This document shows, in pieces, positions 1-6,915 of a stretch of 64,000 nucleotides of DNA. The notes beneath the pieces were generated by a model, which saw nothing but the letters and a program-made list of their open reading frames with translations, was not told where the DNA came from and did no database searches. The position numbers were made by a program, and so were the translations under genes. The DNA lies in IMG/VR virus record IMGVR_UViG_3300032456_000002, positions 1-64,000 of that record; one strand, given 5' to 3'. Source of the stretch: a virus. The stretch's first letter is position 1. Each line of letters starts with the position of its first letter.

Positions 1-104
1 GATTGATCCACTTGGGTTAGCTTGTCTAGGTTCCCGTCTCCGTAGAGTCTGACGAGGTTCTCAGCTTGGGCACAGCTTGTGAAATATCCGATTGGTTTGG
101 TCAT
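1..104 (-). CDS. Partial small protein, MTKPI family (5' part only)
   Basis: The gene runs leftward off the window edge; only about 34 residues are visible, starting at 104 after an AAAGGAA ribosome-binding site. It begins MTKPIGYFTSCAQ and closely resembles the start of the gene at 3337-3642 (MTKPIKHFTACPQ), so the two are paralogues about 3.5 kb apart. I do not recognise the family and see no motif that gives a function. It sits just downstream of the 154-672 gene on the same strand and may be co-transcribed with it. Confidence 0.6.
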   Translation of the reverse strand, partial: MTKPIGYFTSCAQAENLVRLYGDGNLDKLTQVDQ

Positions 105-153
105 TGTTCTTTTCCTTTGCAATGGTTGATTGAATGTTGATTGAACTCGAAAT

Positions 154-672
154 TTATTCCCAAAAATCCAAGCTTTTACCTTCAGGCTCCACTGTCCAAC
201 CTTTGACAATTCCCTCTAGAGCTTTGGCAACTTGCTCGTCGTTAGTTTGTCCAAAGGTGCCGAGGTTGGTCATTAATGAATTCACACCCGCATCAACCTC
301 AGCAGAGAAACGAGCTTGAAAACCCGCACTGTAAGCTTGACCCGCTGCGATCGCGTCAGAACTACTGAAGCCTTCCTTTGCCGCCTGCTGGATTAATTCC
401 ATGTTGAGTTGTGGCATCTTTGCCGCCTGCTCTTTCGCTTTGTCTTGAACAGGTGAGATCTTTGACTTACGACCTTTTGCCAATTTGTTGGGAGCGATAG
501 GAGTCGCTGGAACAATACCCCCGCCCTTCAATCGAGATGCGATCGCATAGACATGATTAGGAGTCACGTCCTCAACCTTGTAGCCCAGATCATTTAATGC
601 TGCCGATACAGTCGCTTCAGTTGCACTGACCTCTGACTCTTTTACCTTCGCCGTTAATTCCTGTAGATTCAT
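154..672 (-). CDS. Hypothetical protein, 172 residues
   Basis: Open frame starting at 672 next to a divergent regulatory region. The first 50 residues look like a small helical N-terminal domain (MNLQELTAKVKESEVSATEA), followed by a Lys/Pro-rich linker around residues 60-85 and a helical C-terminal half rich in Ala and Gln. There is no signal peptide, membrane segment or catalytic motif I can name. The layout, a DNA-binding-like head and a basic linker, would suit a nucleic-acid-associated protein, but this is only an inference. Confidence 0.6.
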   Translation of the reverse strand: MNLQELTAKVKESEVSATEATVSAALNDLGYKVEDVTPNHVYAIASRLKGGGIVPATPIAPNKLAKGRKSKISPVQDKAKEQAAKMPQLNMELIQQAAKEGFSSSDAIAAGQAYSAGFQARFSAEVDAGVNSLMTNLGTFGQTNDEQVAKALEGIVKGWTVEPEGKSLDFWE

Positions 673-698
673 TTGATTCCTATGTTTGAATTATGCAC

Positions 699-727
699 AA
701 ATCAAATATAGACTCTATGTTTGATTT
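699..727. promoter_or_regulatory. Inverted-repeat operator candidate between divergent genes
   Basis: AAATCAAATATAG and its near mirror CTATGTTTGATTT form an imperfect dyad between the divergent genes at 154-672 and 824-1333. The half-site TTTGATTT reappears in the perfect hairpin at 3008-3043, and a further ATCAAACA lies at 803-810. This looks like a binding site for a dimeric regulator; no experimental support. Confidence 0.45.
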
Positions 728-783
728 TGTCTACAAGTTTTACAAATGCTTTTCAATGTTGCCGATACGTCTTACTTTGGGGC

Positions 784-789
784 TATAAT
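784..789 (+). promoter_or_regulatory. -10 box (TATAAT) for the 824 gene
   Basis: A perfect TATAAT lies 34 bp upstream of the ATG at 824. The -35 is weak (TTGCCG at 759-764 with a 19 bp spacer), which would suit a promoter that needs help or is controlled through the nearby TTTGATTT sites. Confidence 0.45.
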
Positions 790-823
790 CCTGATATCAA
801 AAATCAAACACTAAAAGGCATCA

Positions 824-1333
824 ATGGCTTCTCTCTCAGAACTGGACAAAGAAACACCCCTAATTGAGTCAGGGGCGTTAAGAGCAACATTAGACAGCCC
901 CTCTAGTGAAAGGTGGGCTGTATTCCGATCAGCTATTGGAATGGGAGCGAACGATCGCAAGCGTAAGTTGACTCAGAGGGAAGCCGTTTTGTTGACTGTC
1001 CGAAGATACTGGAGGTCGATTTGTCTGCAAGTAGAAGAAGAATACAAATCGAACCCAGATATTTTTGACCTTGAAAGAGTGGCTAATAAATGGCTTTTGT
1101 CTTATGAGATCGATGGGGTCTATGGAGCGATCGCACGACTTGAGATATTGACAGAAGTCAAAGGTAAAAATTTGGCGGCTCTACTGGAGACTTGCCTGGG
1201 AAAGTCTGTATCGGAAAGGACGATCAGGCGAAAATGCGAGGCAAGGGGAATGCCAAAATACAGAAGGGAGGGGATCTACTCTCACAGACAAATCCAAAAG
1301 ATTCGCAACGCGATCGCCTCGTCAGCAGACTGA
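824..1333 (+). CDS. Putative DNA-binding protein, 169 residues
   Basis: Starts at 824 behind AAAGG. The C-terminal part (about residues 125-160) reads as two basic helices with a short turn, SERTIRRKCEARGMPKY then SHRQIQKIRNA, which resembles a helix-turn-helix. The N-terminal part is acidic and helical. I do not recognise a named family. A short open frame at 1234-1413 overlaps its end in another frame, and a strong terminator follows. A regulatory role is inferred from the HTH-like tail and from the operator-rich upstream region. Confidence 0.6.
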   Translation: MASLSELDKETPLIESGALRATLDSPSSERWAVFRSAIGMGANDRKRKLTQREAVLLTVRRYWRSICLQVEEEYKSNPDIFDLERVANKWLLSYEIDGVYGAIARLEILTEVKGKNLAALLETCLGKSVSERTIRRKCEARGMPKYRREGIYSHRQIQKIRNAIASSAD

Positions 1334-1413
1334 ATGACCTAGCCAAAATATCAACTAAGGAACAAGTCGAAGAAGCACTGAATTATCTGAAATACCTGAG
1401 AAGCAAAGAATAA
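1234..1413 (+). CDS. Small overlapping ORF, 59 residues
   Basis: Reads in a different frame from the 824-1333 gene, overlaps its last 100 bp and continues 80 bp further to the terminator. The part after the overlap (SRLNDLAKISTKEQVEEALNYL) looks like a genuine amphipathic helix. No strong ribosome-binding site precedes the ATG at 1234, so translation would depend on coupling, or a frameshift could append this tail to the upstream protein. The overlap makes coding status uncertain. Confidence 0.4.
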   Translation: MRGKGNAKIQKGGDLLSQTNPKDSQRDRLVSRLNDLAKISTKEQVEEALNYLKYLRSKE

Positions 1414-1448
1414 ACCCCTCAACCTGTCAGGTTGAGGGGTTCTGTTTT
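1413..1448. terminator. Bidirectional terminator
   Basis: AACCCCTCAACCTG (1413-1426) pairs with CAGGTTGAGGGGTT (1428-1441), and a T-rich tract follows on both strands. It separates the convergent genes ending at 1413 and 1464. Confidence 0.85.
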
Positions 1449-1463
1449 GTAGAAGATTTGTGT

Positions 1464-2528
1464 CTAGTCCTGAGCAGGCGGAAGCTGCTTAAACAGAGTT
1501 GATCGGTGTACCGATTCGCCTAGAGGATGTGAAGTTTGAGCCAAAAGCTCAGATACTTCAGCTCTCAATTCTTTGATGGTTAATCTGGCGTTGCGGAGTT
1601 CAGACTCCAGATCTTTGATCGTTTTAGCATCTTTGGCGGCTTTGCTTTTCGTATCTGGCGATAGCGTTTTATTCATGCCTTTACCATTCAGATTCTCCAG
1701 CTTTTCATTGGCAAGACTCAACTGGTACTTAAGGTCTACCGCAATTCTCGCCATTTCGTGCCTTCTAGTGCTTTCCTCCTTTAGATCTTTTTTGAGCTTT
1801 TCAATGGTCTTGATATTTTTGATCTTCTCTTGCTGCAATTCCGATATTTTGCCAGCGGCTTCACTGATAGCCTCTGAAAAATTCTCGAATATTTTTGCAT
1901 CCATGTTCGCCATCGTGGGCATTCTGTCCACAAACTTAAACAGCTTGTTCATTGCCAAGCCTTGACGGTTCAGATTTAGAAAAGCATCGTTAACCGTCTT
2001 CATGACGATCTCTGGAGGCAAGGAAAACTCAGCAGGCTTTGGGGTTTCTACTTCGACCGATTCAAGTTTGATGAACGGTAGCCCTTCCCACTCATACAGA
2101 TATTGAGCAGCGATCGGATGATTCCTTTTCAGAGGATTAAGTTGATTCTCTTGAAAATTGTAGGCAATGACATGATCGGCATTGATTTGGGGCTGCTGAG
2201 ATTTGAGCAGCTTCCATTCTTTTTCCATCTGCAAATAATAGCGACGAACTTCCTTGCCCCTTTCGGTGCGAACGCTCATTGCCCAGAGCTTGAAACAGTC
2301 CACCGTTAGGCAGTATTCAGTCAATGGTCTACCCCCTTGAGAACCGACAGACTGATTCCTCAAAACACCGTACTCAATACCTTCTAGGAAATTTTGGGCT
2401 TTTAGGCTATCCACTGCATCCGACTTTTGATTGAATCCTAGCCATTCCCAAACCTCTGACAGGTTGATTGGAAACTCTTCAGTAGAATCTAACTGAGCAA
2501 AAATCGCTTCTTTCGTTAAGCTAGTCAT
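1464..2528 (-). CDS. AntA/AntB- or MSV199-type antirepressor with coiled-coil tail
   Basis: 354 residues. Residues 20-110 resemble the AntA/AntB-MSV199 domain of phage antirepressors: INLSEVWEWLGF, then the GGRPLTEYCLTVDCFKLWAM stretch and a final RRYYLQMEKEW helix. In characterised phages such proteins bind and neutralise a repressor, or bind DNA themselves. Residues 215-330 are a long heptad-rich coiled coil that should oligomerise. The gene is divergent from the ribbon-helix-helix gene at 2639 and shares its AT-rich control region. Family call is from remembered motifs; the molecular target is unknown. Confidence 0.72.
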   Translation of the reverse strand: MTSLTKEAIFAQLDSTEEFPINLSEVWEWLGFNQKSDAVDSLKAQNFLEGIEYGVLRNQSVGSQGGRPLTEYCLTVDCFKLWAMSVRTERGKEVRRYYLQMEKEWKLLKSQQPQINADHVIAYNFQENQLNPLKRNHPIAAQYLYEWEGLPFIKLESVEVETPKPAEFSLPPEIVMKTVNDAFLNLNRQGLAMNKLFKFVDRMPTMANMDAKIFENFSEAISEAAGKISELQQEKIKNIKTIEKLKKDLKEESTRRHEMARIAVDLKYQLSLANEKLENLNGKGMNKTLSPDTKSKAAKDAKTIKDLESELRNARLTIKELRAEVSELLAQTSHPLGESVHRSTLFKQLPPAQD

Positions 2529-2638
2529 GTGGTGCCTCCAGTGGCATTACTCCCGATGGCAGCTAATGACTGCGCGATCGGGTTTTGTTTTGTACATTTC
2601 TATTATATACTATTTGTATAGTAATTGGTAGACAGAAC

Positions 2639-2812
2639 ATGAAGACTAAGCAAGTAAATATAAGGCTTTCAGAGAAAAGACTCGCAAAGGTTAGGGCTGT
2701 TGCTGCGGAGCGAGAAAAGACTATTACTGACTTGGTAGAAGATTGGATCGATCGCCTTCCGCAGCCCGAAAAAGAGGTTCTGGTAGACCCAGAGAACCCA
2801 GTCTCACTATGA
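2639..2812 (+). CDS. Ribbon-helix-helix (CopG/Arc-like) protein, 57 residues
   Basis: MKTKQVNIRLSEKRLAKVRA followed by a turn and ITDLVEDWIDRL fits the beta-alpha-alpha RHH fold: a basic strand with alternating polar residues, then two helices. The ATG at 2639 is chosen because the upstream in-frame extension is hydrophobic and unlike the family. Divergent from the antirepressor-like gene at 1464-2528, so a repressor-antirepressor or autoregulatory pair is plausible. Followed by about 500 bp without a gene. Confidence 0.7.
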   Translation: MKTKQVNIRLSEKRLAKVRAVAAEREKTITDLVEDWIDRLPQPEKEVLVDPENPVSL

Positions 2813-3007
2813 GTCTAGCCGTCTCTACCGTTTGTCACGAATGACAGCCGAACTTAAAAAGCCGTCAAACATAGAGAATTGGCATCAAAGCCAAGCCCAG
2901 CAAGAATAGTTGTTTTCCGTTAGGAAAATCATAAAGTCTAATTTAGCCTAATTCTCGCAAGGGCAAAACTCTGTAACCCGGATTCTTTATGTACTGAGTA
3001 TAAAACA

Positions 3008-3043
3008 AAATCAAACATCAACGTTTTTCATGATGTTTGATTT
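3008..3043. promoter_or_regulatory. 13 bp inverted repeat sharing the TTTGATTT half-site
   Basis: AAATCAAACATCA (3008-3020) and TGATGTTTGATTT (3031-3043) pair perfectly around a 10 bp loop. The sequence CATTTTT follows, so it could act as a terminator. It also carries the TTTGATTT half-site seen at 699-727, so an operator is equally possible. Confidence 0.5.
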
Positions 3044-3111
3044 CATTTTTGAATCGCTGTAACTAGCGTCAGGTATGGCTTACGACTGTCACGGCGTGTT
3101 TTGCGCGACTC

Positions 3112-3149
3112 GAAGTACTTCGAGGTTTGAAGTACTTCGGAAGTACTTC
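3112..3149. repeat. Three GAAGTACTTC palindromes
   Basis: The perfect 10 bp palindrome GAAGTACTTC occurs at 3112-3121, 3129-3138 and 3140-3149, with centre spacings of 17 and 11 bp. A repeated short palindrome in non-coding phage DNA usually means a protein-binding cluster. Which protein binds is unknown. Confidence 0.7.
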
Positions 3150-3280
3150 TAGGGGCTTTCAGGGCGTATTGTCGCTGTGTCTGTACTTAGACGCTGTTGT
3201 CTCATTATTGTGAGGGAAGGGGCGATCGCGAGATAGAATGGAAAAGTCCTGAACCGAAAACCCTGGACAAAACACTGGCA

Positions 3281-3317
3281 AAAAGCCCCATGCATTTCGA
3301 CGATGCATGGGGCTTTT
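3281..3317. terminator. Bidirectional terminator, 15 bp stem
   Basis: AAAAGCCCCATGCAT (3281-3295) pairs perfectly with ATGCATGGGGCTTTT (3303-3317) around a 7 nt loop, with T tracts on both sides. It lies just beyond the stop of the minus-strand gene at 3337. Confidence 0.85.
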
Positions 3318-3336
3318 CTTTTGGTGGGGCGATCGG

Positions 3337-3642
3337 CTAAAGCTGCACCAAATATTGAAGGATACCGAGCGCATCATATTGGTCGATGCCATTCAAAATA
3401 TCGATCGCCTCTGCAAAGCTGTCAGTCGTTCGATCTTCAGCGTAGGGTATCGCATCCAGCGCAGCATCAAGGATGGCTGGTGTTTCGCCATCTTCCGTAG
3501 AATTGTAGAGATGAAGCCCTAATGCTGCAATCAGCGCAGCCCGATCTACTTTGGGTATTCGCTCGGCGATCGCCTCACCAAAACGCTGGGCGAATGCCTG
3601 ACCTTGGGGGCAGGCTGTGAAATGTTTGATTGGTTTGGTCAT
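3337..3642 (-). CDS. Small acidic protein, MTKPI family
   Basis: 101 residues from the ATG at 3642, which has an AGAGGAAA ribosome-binding site; the longer in-frame extension is not supported. The start MTKPIKHFTACPQGQ matches the partial gene at 1-104. The rest is acidic and helical (about residues 55-100 contain AILDAALDAIPYAED and FAEAIDILNGI). No named domain seen. It heads a run of small minus-strand genes reaching back to about 5068. Confidence 0.65.
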   Translation of the reverse strand: MTKPIKHFTACPQGQAFAQRFGEAIAERIPKVDRAALIAALGLHLYNSTEDGETPAILDAALDAIPYAEDRTTDSFAEAIDILNGIDQYDALGILQYLVQL

Positions 3643-3712
3643 GGTTTCCTCTGGTTGAATTTGTGAATCTATCAAGGGCAGATGGACTGCCCAACACACT
3701 CTTAAAGCTTTT

Positions 3713-3985
3713 TCAGGGCAGACAATCTAGATCCTTAATCAGGTCATTGGCGAATCTGAGAATAGCCTTTCGAGCGAACGAACAATCCTGCTTTTTGGCG
3801 ATTATTCGCAGATCACTCAACTCTGCCCAAATATGCAAGGTTTCCCCGTCTGAAGAACGCTGCAAATCAAAATCCATCTCAAACTCTTTTGCCCACGCAT
3901 TAGCTAGTTTCGTCATATCGCTACAGGCTTGAATAGGGGTTGACTGCGTATTAACCAGTCTTTGGGAAAGAACTACAATCTTCAT
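3713..3985 (-). CDS. Hypothetical protein, 90 residues
   Basis: Start placed at 3985 (MKIVVLSQRLV) because AAGGAG lies at ideal spacing upstream; further upstream residues look untranslated. The sequence has one Trp-rich central helix (LANAWAKEFEMDFDLQ) and a basic C-terminal helix. No known family, signal or membrane segment. Part of the same minus-strand string of small accessory genes as its neighbours. Confidence 0.6.
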   Translation of the reverse strand: MKIVVLSQRLVNTQSTPIQACSDMTKLANAWAKEFEMDFDLQRSSDGETLHIWAELSDLRIIAKKQDCSFARKAILRFANDLIKDLDCLP

Positions 3986-4036
3986 AAAAACTCCTTGAAT
4001 TATTGAATCCATCAATATTGACAAGCACTTACCTAA

Positions 4037-4522
4037 TTACTGCGCATACCAATTCCATGTCCTACCGCGATCGCTGGCGGCAGCTTCACAAGATTTGGCG
4101 AAAACCGTGCCAGATCCGAACGATCGCCAAGGCGTGTCGTTAACAGTTCTTCTCTCCCCGCTAGCAGTATCCATGACTCTAACCCGATCGCTTGCCATCA
4201 TCCGTCCGCAATCAATCACGGTTAGGCTGCTCATGGTGCCAAACAAAACACCTCTTTCATAAAGTCGGGAAATAAAGATGCGCTCAACGTACAGATTCCC
4301 GTCGCTCTCTAGCGTGGAAAGGAATCCTAGAGTGCCGTGGGTGATCATAATATCTCCGTTTGAGCCTGTGGAAGTATCTAGCAATACTGGCTCTCTATCC
4401 ATGTCCTTTACCTCTTGAACAGTGGGAGAAGCCGGAGCCGATGAACTGTAAGTGGGCAACGCAGCAGCAGGTAAAGCTGTGGCAAGTGTGGCGATCGCAG
4501 CAATCATTAATTTGGAAAACAT
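4037..4522 (-). CDS. Secreted or periplasmic hypothetical protein
   Basis: 161 residues from the ATG at 4522. Residues 1-20 form a clear Sec signal peptide (basic start, then a run of Ala, Ile, Leu and Thr, then LPAAALP as the cleavage region). The mature part is rich in small polar residues and contains two cysteines (VIDCGRMMA and FAKSCEAAA) that could form a disulphide. An exported phage protein suggests envelope modification or superinfection exclusion, but nothing here proves that. Confidence 0.65.
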   Translation of the reverse strand: MFSKLMIAAIATLATALPAAALPTYSSSAPASPTVQEVKDMDREPVLLDTSTGSNGDIMITHGTLGFLSTLESDGNLYVERIFISRLYERGVLFGTMSSLTVIDCGRMMASDRVRVMDTASGERRTVNDTPWRSFGSGTVFAKSCEAAASDRGRTWNWYAQ

Positions 4523-4613
4523 GGCTTTATTTTGGTAAGAGTGATTTGTACAATTGACGTAGAAACTTTGGTAGACGCACAAACCCTGAACTAATCCGCG
4601 ATCGCACTTCGGG

Positions 4614-4823
4614 TCAGCGCCCAAATTTCTCTTTAAGATCCTTGACGCATCTACGAGAAAAATCCCGATTGAAGTTTACAAGCTCATCAAAATGAGCGGG
4701 CGTCATAGCAGCGGCAAGCATACCGATTAGGATCGCTGCCATCGCCTTCTCTTTTGGGTCGGAGCTTTTGTCAAGCCGACTAGCGATCGCCCGAATCTCT
4801 TTATCTGTCTGTTGGGAAATCAT
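4614..4823 (-). CDS. Hypothetical protein, 69 residues
   Basis: Start chosen at 4823 (MISQQTDKEIRAIASRL). The protein is helical with a hydrophobic middle (MAAILIGMLAAAM, residues about 27-39), too short and polar-flanked to be sure of a membrane segment. The tail ends with a basic helix (DLKEKFGR). Upstream DNA contains a short GTGAAT direct repeat. Function unknown. Confidence 0.5.
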   Translation of the reverse strand: MISQQTDKEIRAIASRLDKSSDPKEKAMAAILIGMLAAAMTPAHFDELVNFNRDFSRRCVKDLKEKFGR

Positions 4824-4867
4824 AGAAAAGTACCTGTGAATGTGTGAATGTGTGAACCTGAACCGAA

Positions 4868-5068
4868 CTAATCCGCGATCGCCTTCATCTCCGCCCGATA
4901 AGCAGACTTGTAAACCTTCGCCGCCCCAATGCCCCACCGACGAACTGATGGAGGATTGCAGGCTTCTCCCAGCGAGGCATGAAGACGACCCAAAGCTTTT
5001 GCCTTACCTAGATTGAATGACATTGGGTTAATGTCTGGGTTCCATTCGAGCGACTTCGTGTGTGACAT
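4868..5068 (-). CDS. Hypothetical protein, 66 residues
   Basis: Start at 5068 (MSHTKSLEWN). The product is small and basic, with an Arg-rich end (VRRWGIGAAKVYKSAYRAEM). I do not recognise it. It is the first gene of the minus-strand string and is divergent from the XRE regulator at 5235; the 5155-5195 operator lies between them and may control both. Confidence 0.5.
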   Translation of the reverse strand: MSHTKSLEWNPDINPMSFNLGKAKALGRLHASLGEACNPPSVRRWGIGAAKVYKSAYRAEMKAIAD

Positions 5069-5154
5069 AATTACTTGAATCCTTTTCGTGGGTTTTGGAG
5101 GAAGCGGTGAACTTGAGAGGTGAGCCGCTTTCCTTATGTCTAAGTTATAACATC

Positions 5155-5195
5155 TTACGTGAGGGATTGTCAAGCATCACGTTATGAGTTACTAT
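5155..5195 (+). promoter_or_regulatory. Promoter with overlapping operator for the XRE gene
   Basis: TTGTCA (5167-5172) and TACTAT (5190-5195) are spaced 17 bp, a good sigma-70 promoter. An inverted repeat, TTACGTGAGG (5155-5164) and CATCACGTTA (5175-5184), straddles the -35. This is the classical layout for autorepression by the XRE protein encoded next. Confidence 0.65.
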
Positions 5196-5234
5196 AGAGA
5201 GGTAAGGTTAGGTTCGGGAAACTAGGAGGTATTA

Positions 5235-5459
5235 ATGCGGGTCGTCAAATCAATCGAGATTGAATCGCCAGGGTTGGGACAAAGAATTAAGCAGGCAAGG
5301 GATGCCGATTCAAGGACGCTGGTATCTATATGTAAGGTTGTGGATATGTCTCCAGCTAATTGGTATCGGATTGAAGACGAAAGTCAAGTGCTACCAATAG
5401 AGACGTTGCGCAAGATTGAATCTGTTCTAAATATTGATTTTGGGGTGAAGTTTGATTAA
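5235..5459 (+). CDS. XRE-family helix-turn-helix regulator
   Basis: 74 residues behind a strong GGAGGT site. LGQRIKQARDADSRTLVSIC, then a recognition helix around SPANWYRIEDE and LPIETLRKIESVL, is a typical Cro/C1 HTH. Its last codons overlap the TTG start of the GIY-YIG gene, so the two form one operon. The promoter carries an inverted repeat on the -35, suggesting self-control. It could be a phage repressor or the control protein of the adjacent nuclease-like gene. Confidence 0.8.
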   Translation: MRVVKSIEIESPGLGQRIKQARDADSRTLVSICKVVDMSPANWYRIEDESQVLPIETLRKIESVLNIDFGVKFD

Positions 5460-6507
5460 TCCATCTGAACTCAACCTTTCATCACTCCCTTGGCTCCCAC
5501 TAGAGGCTAAGGCTGCATTCCCGCGCCAGCCTGCTATCTATTTTGCGATTGACTCTCAAGACAACGTTCAGTATATTGGGCGATCGGTTGATCCTAAATC
5601 CAGGTGGGCTGGGCACCACCGCTACGAGCAATTGGAGGCGATCGGTAGTATCCGCATTGCTTATCTGTTTATTGACCTGCCCAAATTGTTGCCAGAGATT
5701 GAAAAGGCTTTGATTGGTTGGTTTCAGCCGCCCTTGAATGTGGTGGGTCGGAGTATGGTGGGTCTTTTGCCTGTTGATAGGAAGCCCGTCAATGAGGAGC
5801 CTTGTGGAGACCGTTTGCGCGATCGCCTTAGGTTTGTGGCAGGTAAGGATTACAGAGTTTCTGCTAGTGGGCATTCCTCAGTTGCCTACAATTTTAATCA
5901 AGGCTATTACGAAGATGAATACAAAAGCCCAGCCGGAAAAGTTTTATACATTGCTCAAAATGAAATGAGCGATGAGGATCTACTGGCAGTGGGGCTAGAT
6001 CCTAGCCAGGTTGTTGATGGAAACTTTGGCGATCCTGAAAGCATTGACGCTATTGCTGACTACCTTGGTTTAATTAAAAATGCTTTTCTTGACGGATTGC
6101 ACCGCATTTGCCGCAACAGGATTGCTACAGAAAAAGGGTATCTTGCCGACCAAATGGAGACGGTAGCCATATTGCGGTCAATGCAGCAAAAGCGATTAAA
6201 CAGACGTATTGGGTTTGTGCGTGGCGTAGATTTTATTTGCGAGGACGAAGACCTAGACAATCCGTTGCGCTGGATATTGCCAATGCCAAGCAGAAGTAGT
6301 CCTCTAGTCGGATCGGGGAAGGTCGTGGCATTTTTAGAAGCATGGAAGCCAGATCTAGAGTGGAATCAAGTCGCTGCTTCCAATTTCTTCAGATTGGTTG
6401 CTGGAGAATATAAAGATCAAATAGCCGAATGGAATGGGCGATCGCCAACAAGCCTTGACTGGCACAAAGTTTCAGCACTTCACGATCAGGCTGCAAGCCT
6501 TGGTTAA
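5452..6507 (+). CDS. GIY-YIG domain protein
   Basis: 351 residues; the TTG start at 5452 overlaps the end of the XRE gene (translational coupling). Residues about 27-65 match the GIY-YIG core: AIYFAID as the first strand, VQYIGRS as the second element, then the basic RWAGHHRY helix. This core is used by homing endonucleases, UvrC and some restriction enzymes. The remaining 280 residues are unfamiliar; a central acidic segment (SDEDLLAVGLDPSQVVDG) and a basic segment (RSMQQKRLNRRIGF) are visible. Enzyme activity and target are unproven. Transcription should end in the left arm of the palindromic element at 6531. Confidence 0.7.
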   Translation: MINPSELNLSSLPWLPLEAKAAFPRQPAIYFAIDSQDNVQYIGRSVDPKSRWAGHHRYEQLEAIGSIRIAYLFIDLPKLLPEIEKALIGWFQPPLNVVGRSMVGLLPVDRKPVNEEPCGDRLRDRLRFVAGKDYRVSASGHSSVAYNFNQGYYEDEYKSPAGKVLYIAQNEMSDEDLLAVGLDPSQVVDGNFGDPESIDAIADYLGLIKNAFLDGLHRICRNRIATEKGYLADQMETVAILRSMQQKRLNRRIGFVRGVDFICEDEDLDNPLRWILPMPSRSSPLVGSGKVVAFLEAWKPDLEWNQVAASNFFRLVAGEYKDQIAEWNGRSPTSLDWHKVSALHDQAASLG

Positions 6508-6530
6508 ACAAAGTTAAAAGCAAAACCTAC

Positions 6531-6894
6531 ATGCCGTCTAGAAATAGGCGGCTTTTTAGTGCCCATTCCCAAGTGTCAATACGACAGCAGCATAACTATT
6601 GACACATTCAAAACTATACACAGTCAGTCTTTCACCATCTGTCGGAAGTGTCAGTAACCTCTAGAGTGTTAACTCTATTCTGGGGAATCCATTGAAGTCT
6701 ATTTTGGGGAGTCCACTGAAGCTTAATTTGGAGCTAGACAGCTAAATTCTTAGCCACTAGTCAAAAACCTATCGACAGGACTGACAGTATTGACACATCA
6801 CGCCCCATAAAGGTTCTAGCTGTCAATAGTTACCGTGCTGTCGTATTGACACTTGGGGAAAAGCACAAAAAAGCCGCCTATTTCTAGACGGCAT
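6531..6894. repeat. 364 bp imperfect palindromic element with 74 bp inverted ends
   Basis: The arms 6531-6604 and 6821-6894 are reverse complements at 66 of 74 positions by my count. Each outer end contains GCCGTC and GGCGGC followed by T5-T6, so each works as a terminator for the gene entering from its side (GIY-YIG from the left, portal from the right). Inside each arm is the smaller dyad TGTCAATAC-N13-TATTGACA. About 90 bp on each side (6569-6660 and 6767-6855) resembles segments of the primase-helicase gene (45471-45560 and 47068-47157) in the same order and orientation. No gene is present. It may be a miniature element, an origin or a decayed duplication. Confidence 0.75.
6674..6721. repeat. 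24 bp tandem repeat inside the palindrome loop
   Basis: Two adjacent 24 bp units, 6674-6697 and 6698-6721, begin TCTATT and share TGGGG, TCCA and TGAAG, with four differences. A degenerate third copy may follow (CTTAATTTGGAG). They occupy the centre of the 364 bp element. Confidence 0.7.
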
Positions 6895-6915
6895 CCTTCC
6901 AGCCCTAACTCAAAC

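Larger units (their letters stand above)
2813..3280. other. Non-coding interval with hairpin and palindrome cluster
   Basis: I see no convincing gene here. The interval holds a 13 bp perfect hairpin (3008-3043) and three copies of a 10 bp palindrome (3112-3149), annotated separately. Possible roles are operators or a replication or partition site. Confidence 0.6.

Noticed and set aside
3159-3392. Minus-strand ORF of 77 residues in the gene-free region
   Set aside because: It runs through a 15 bp terminator stem, has no ribosome-binding site and its sequence (Ser/Arg/Phe-rich) does not look like protein.
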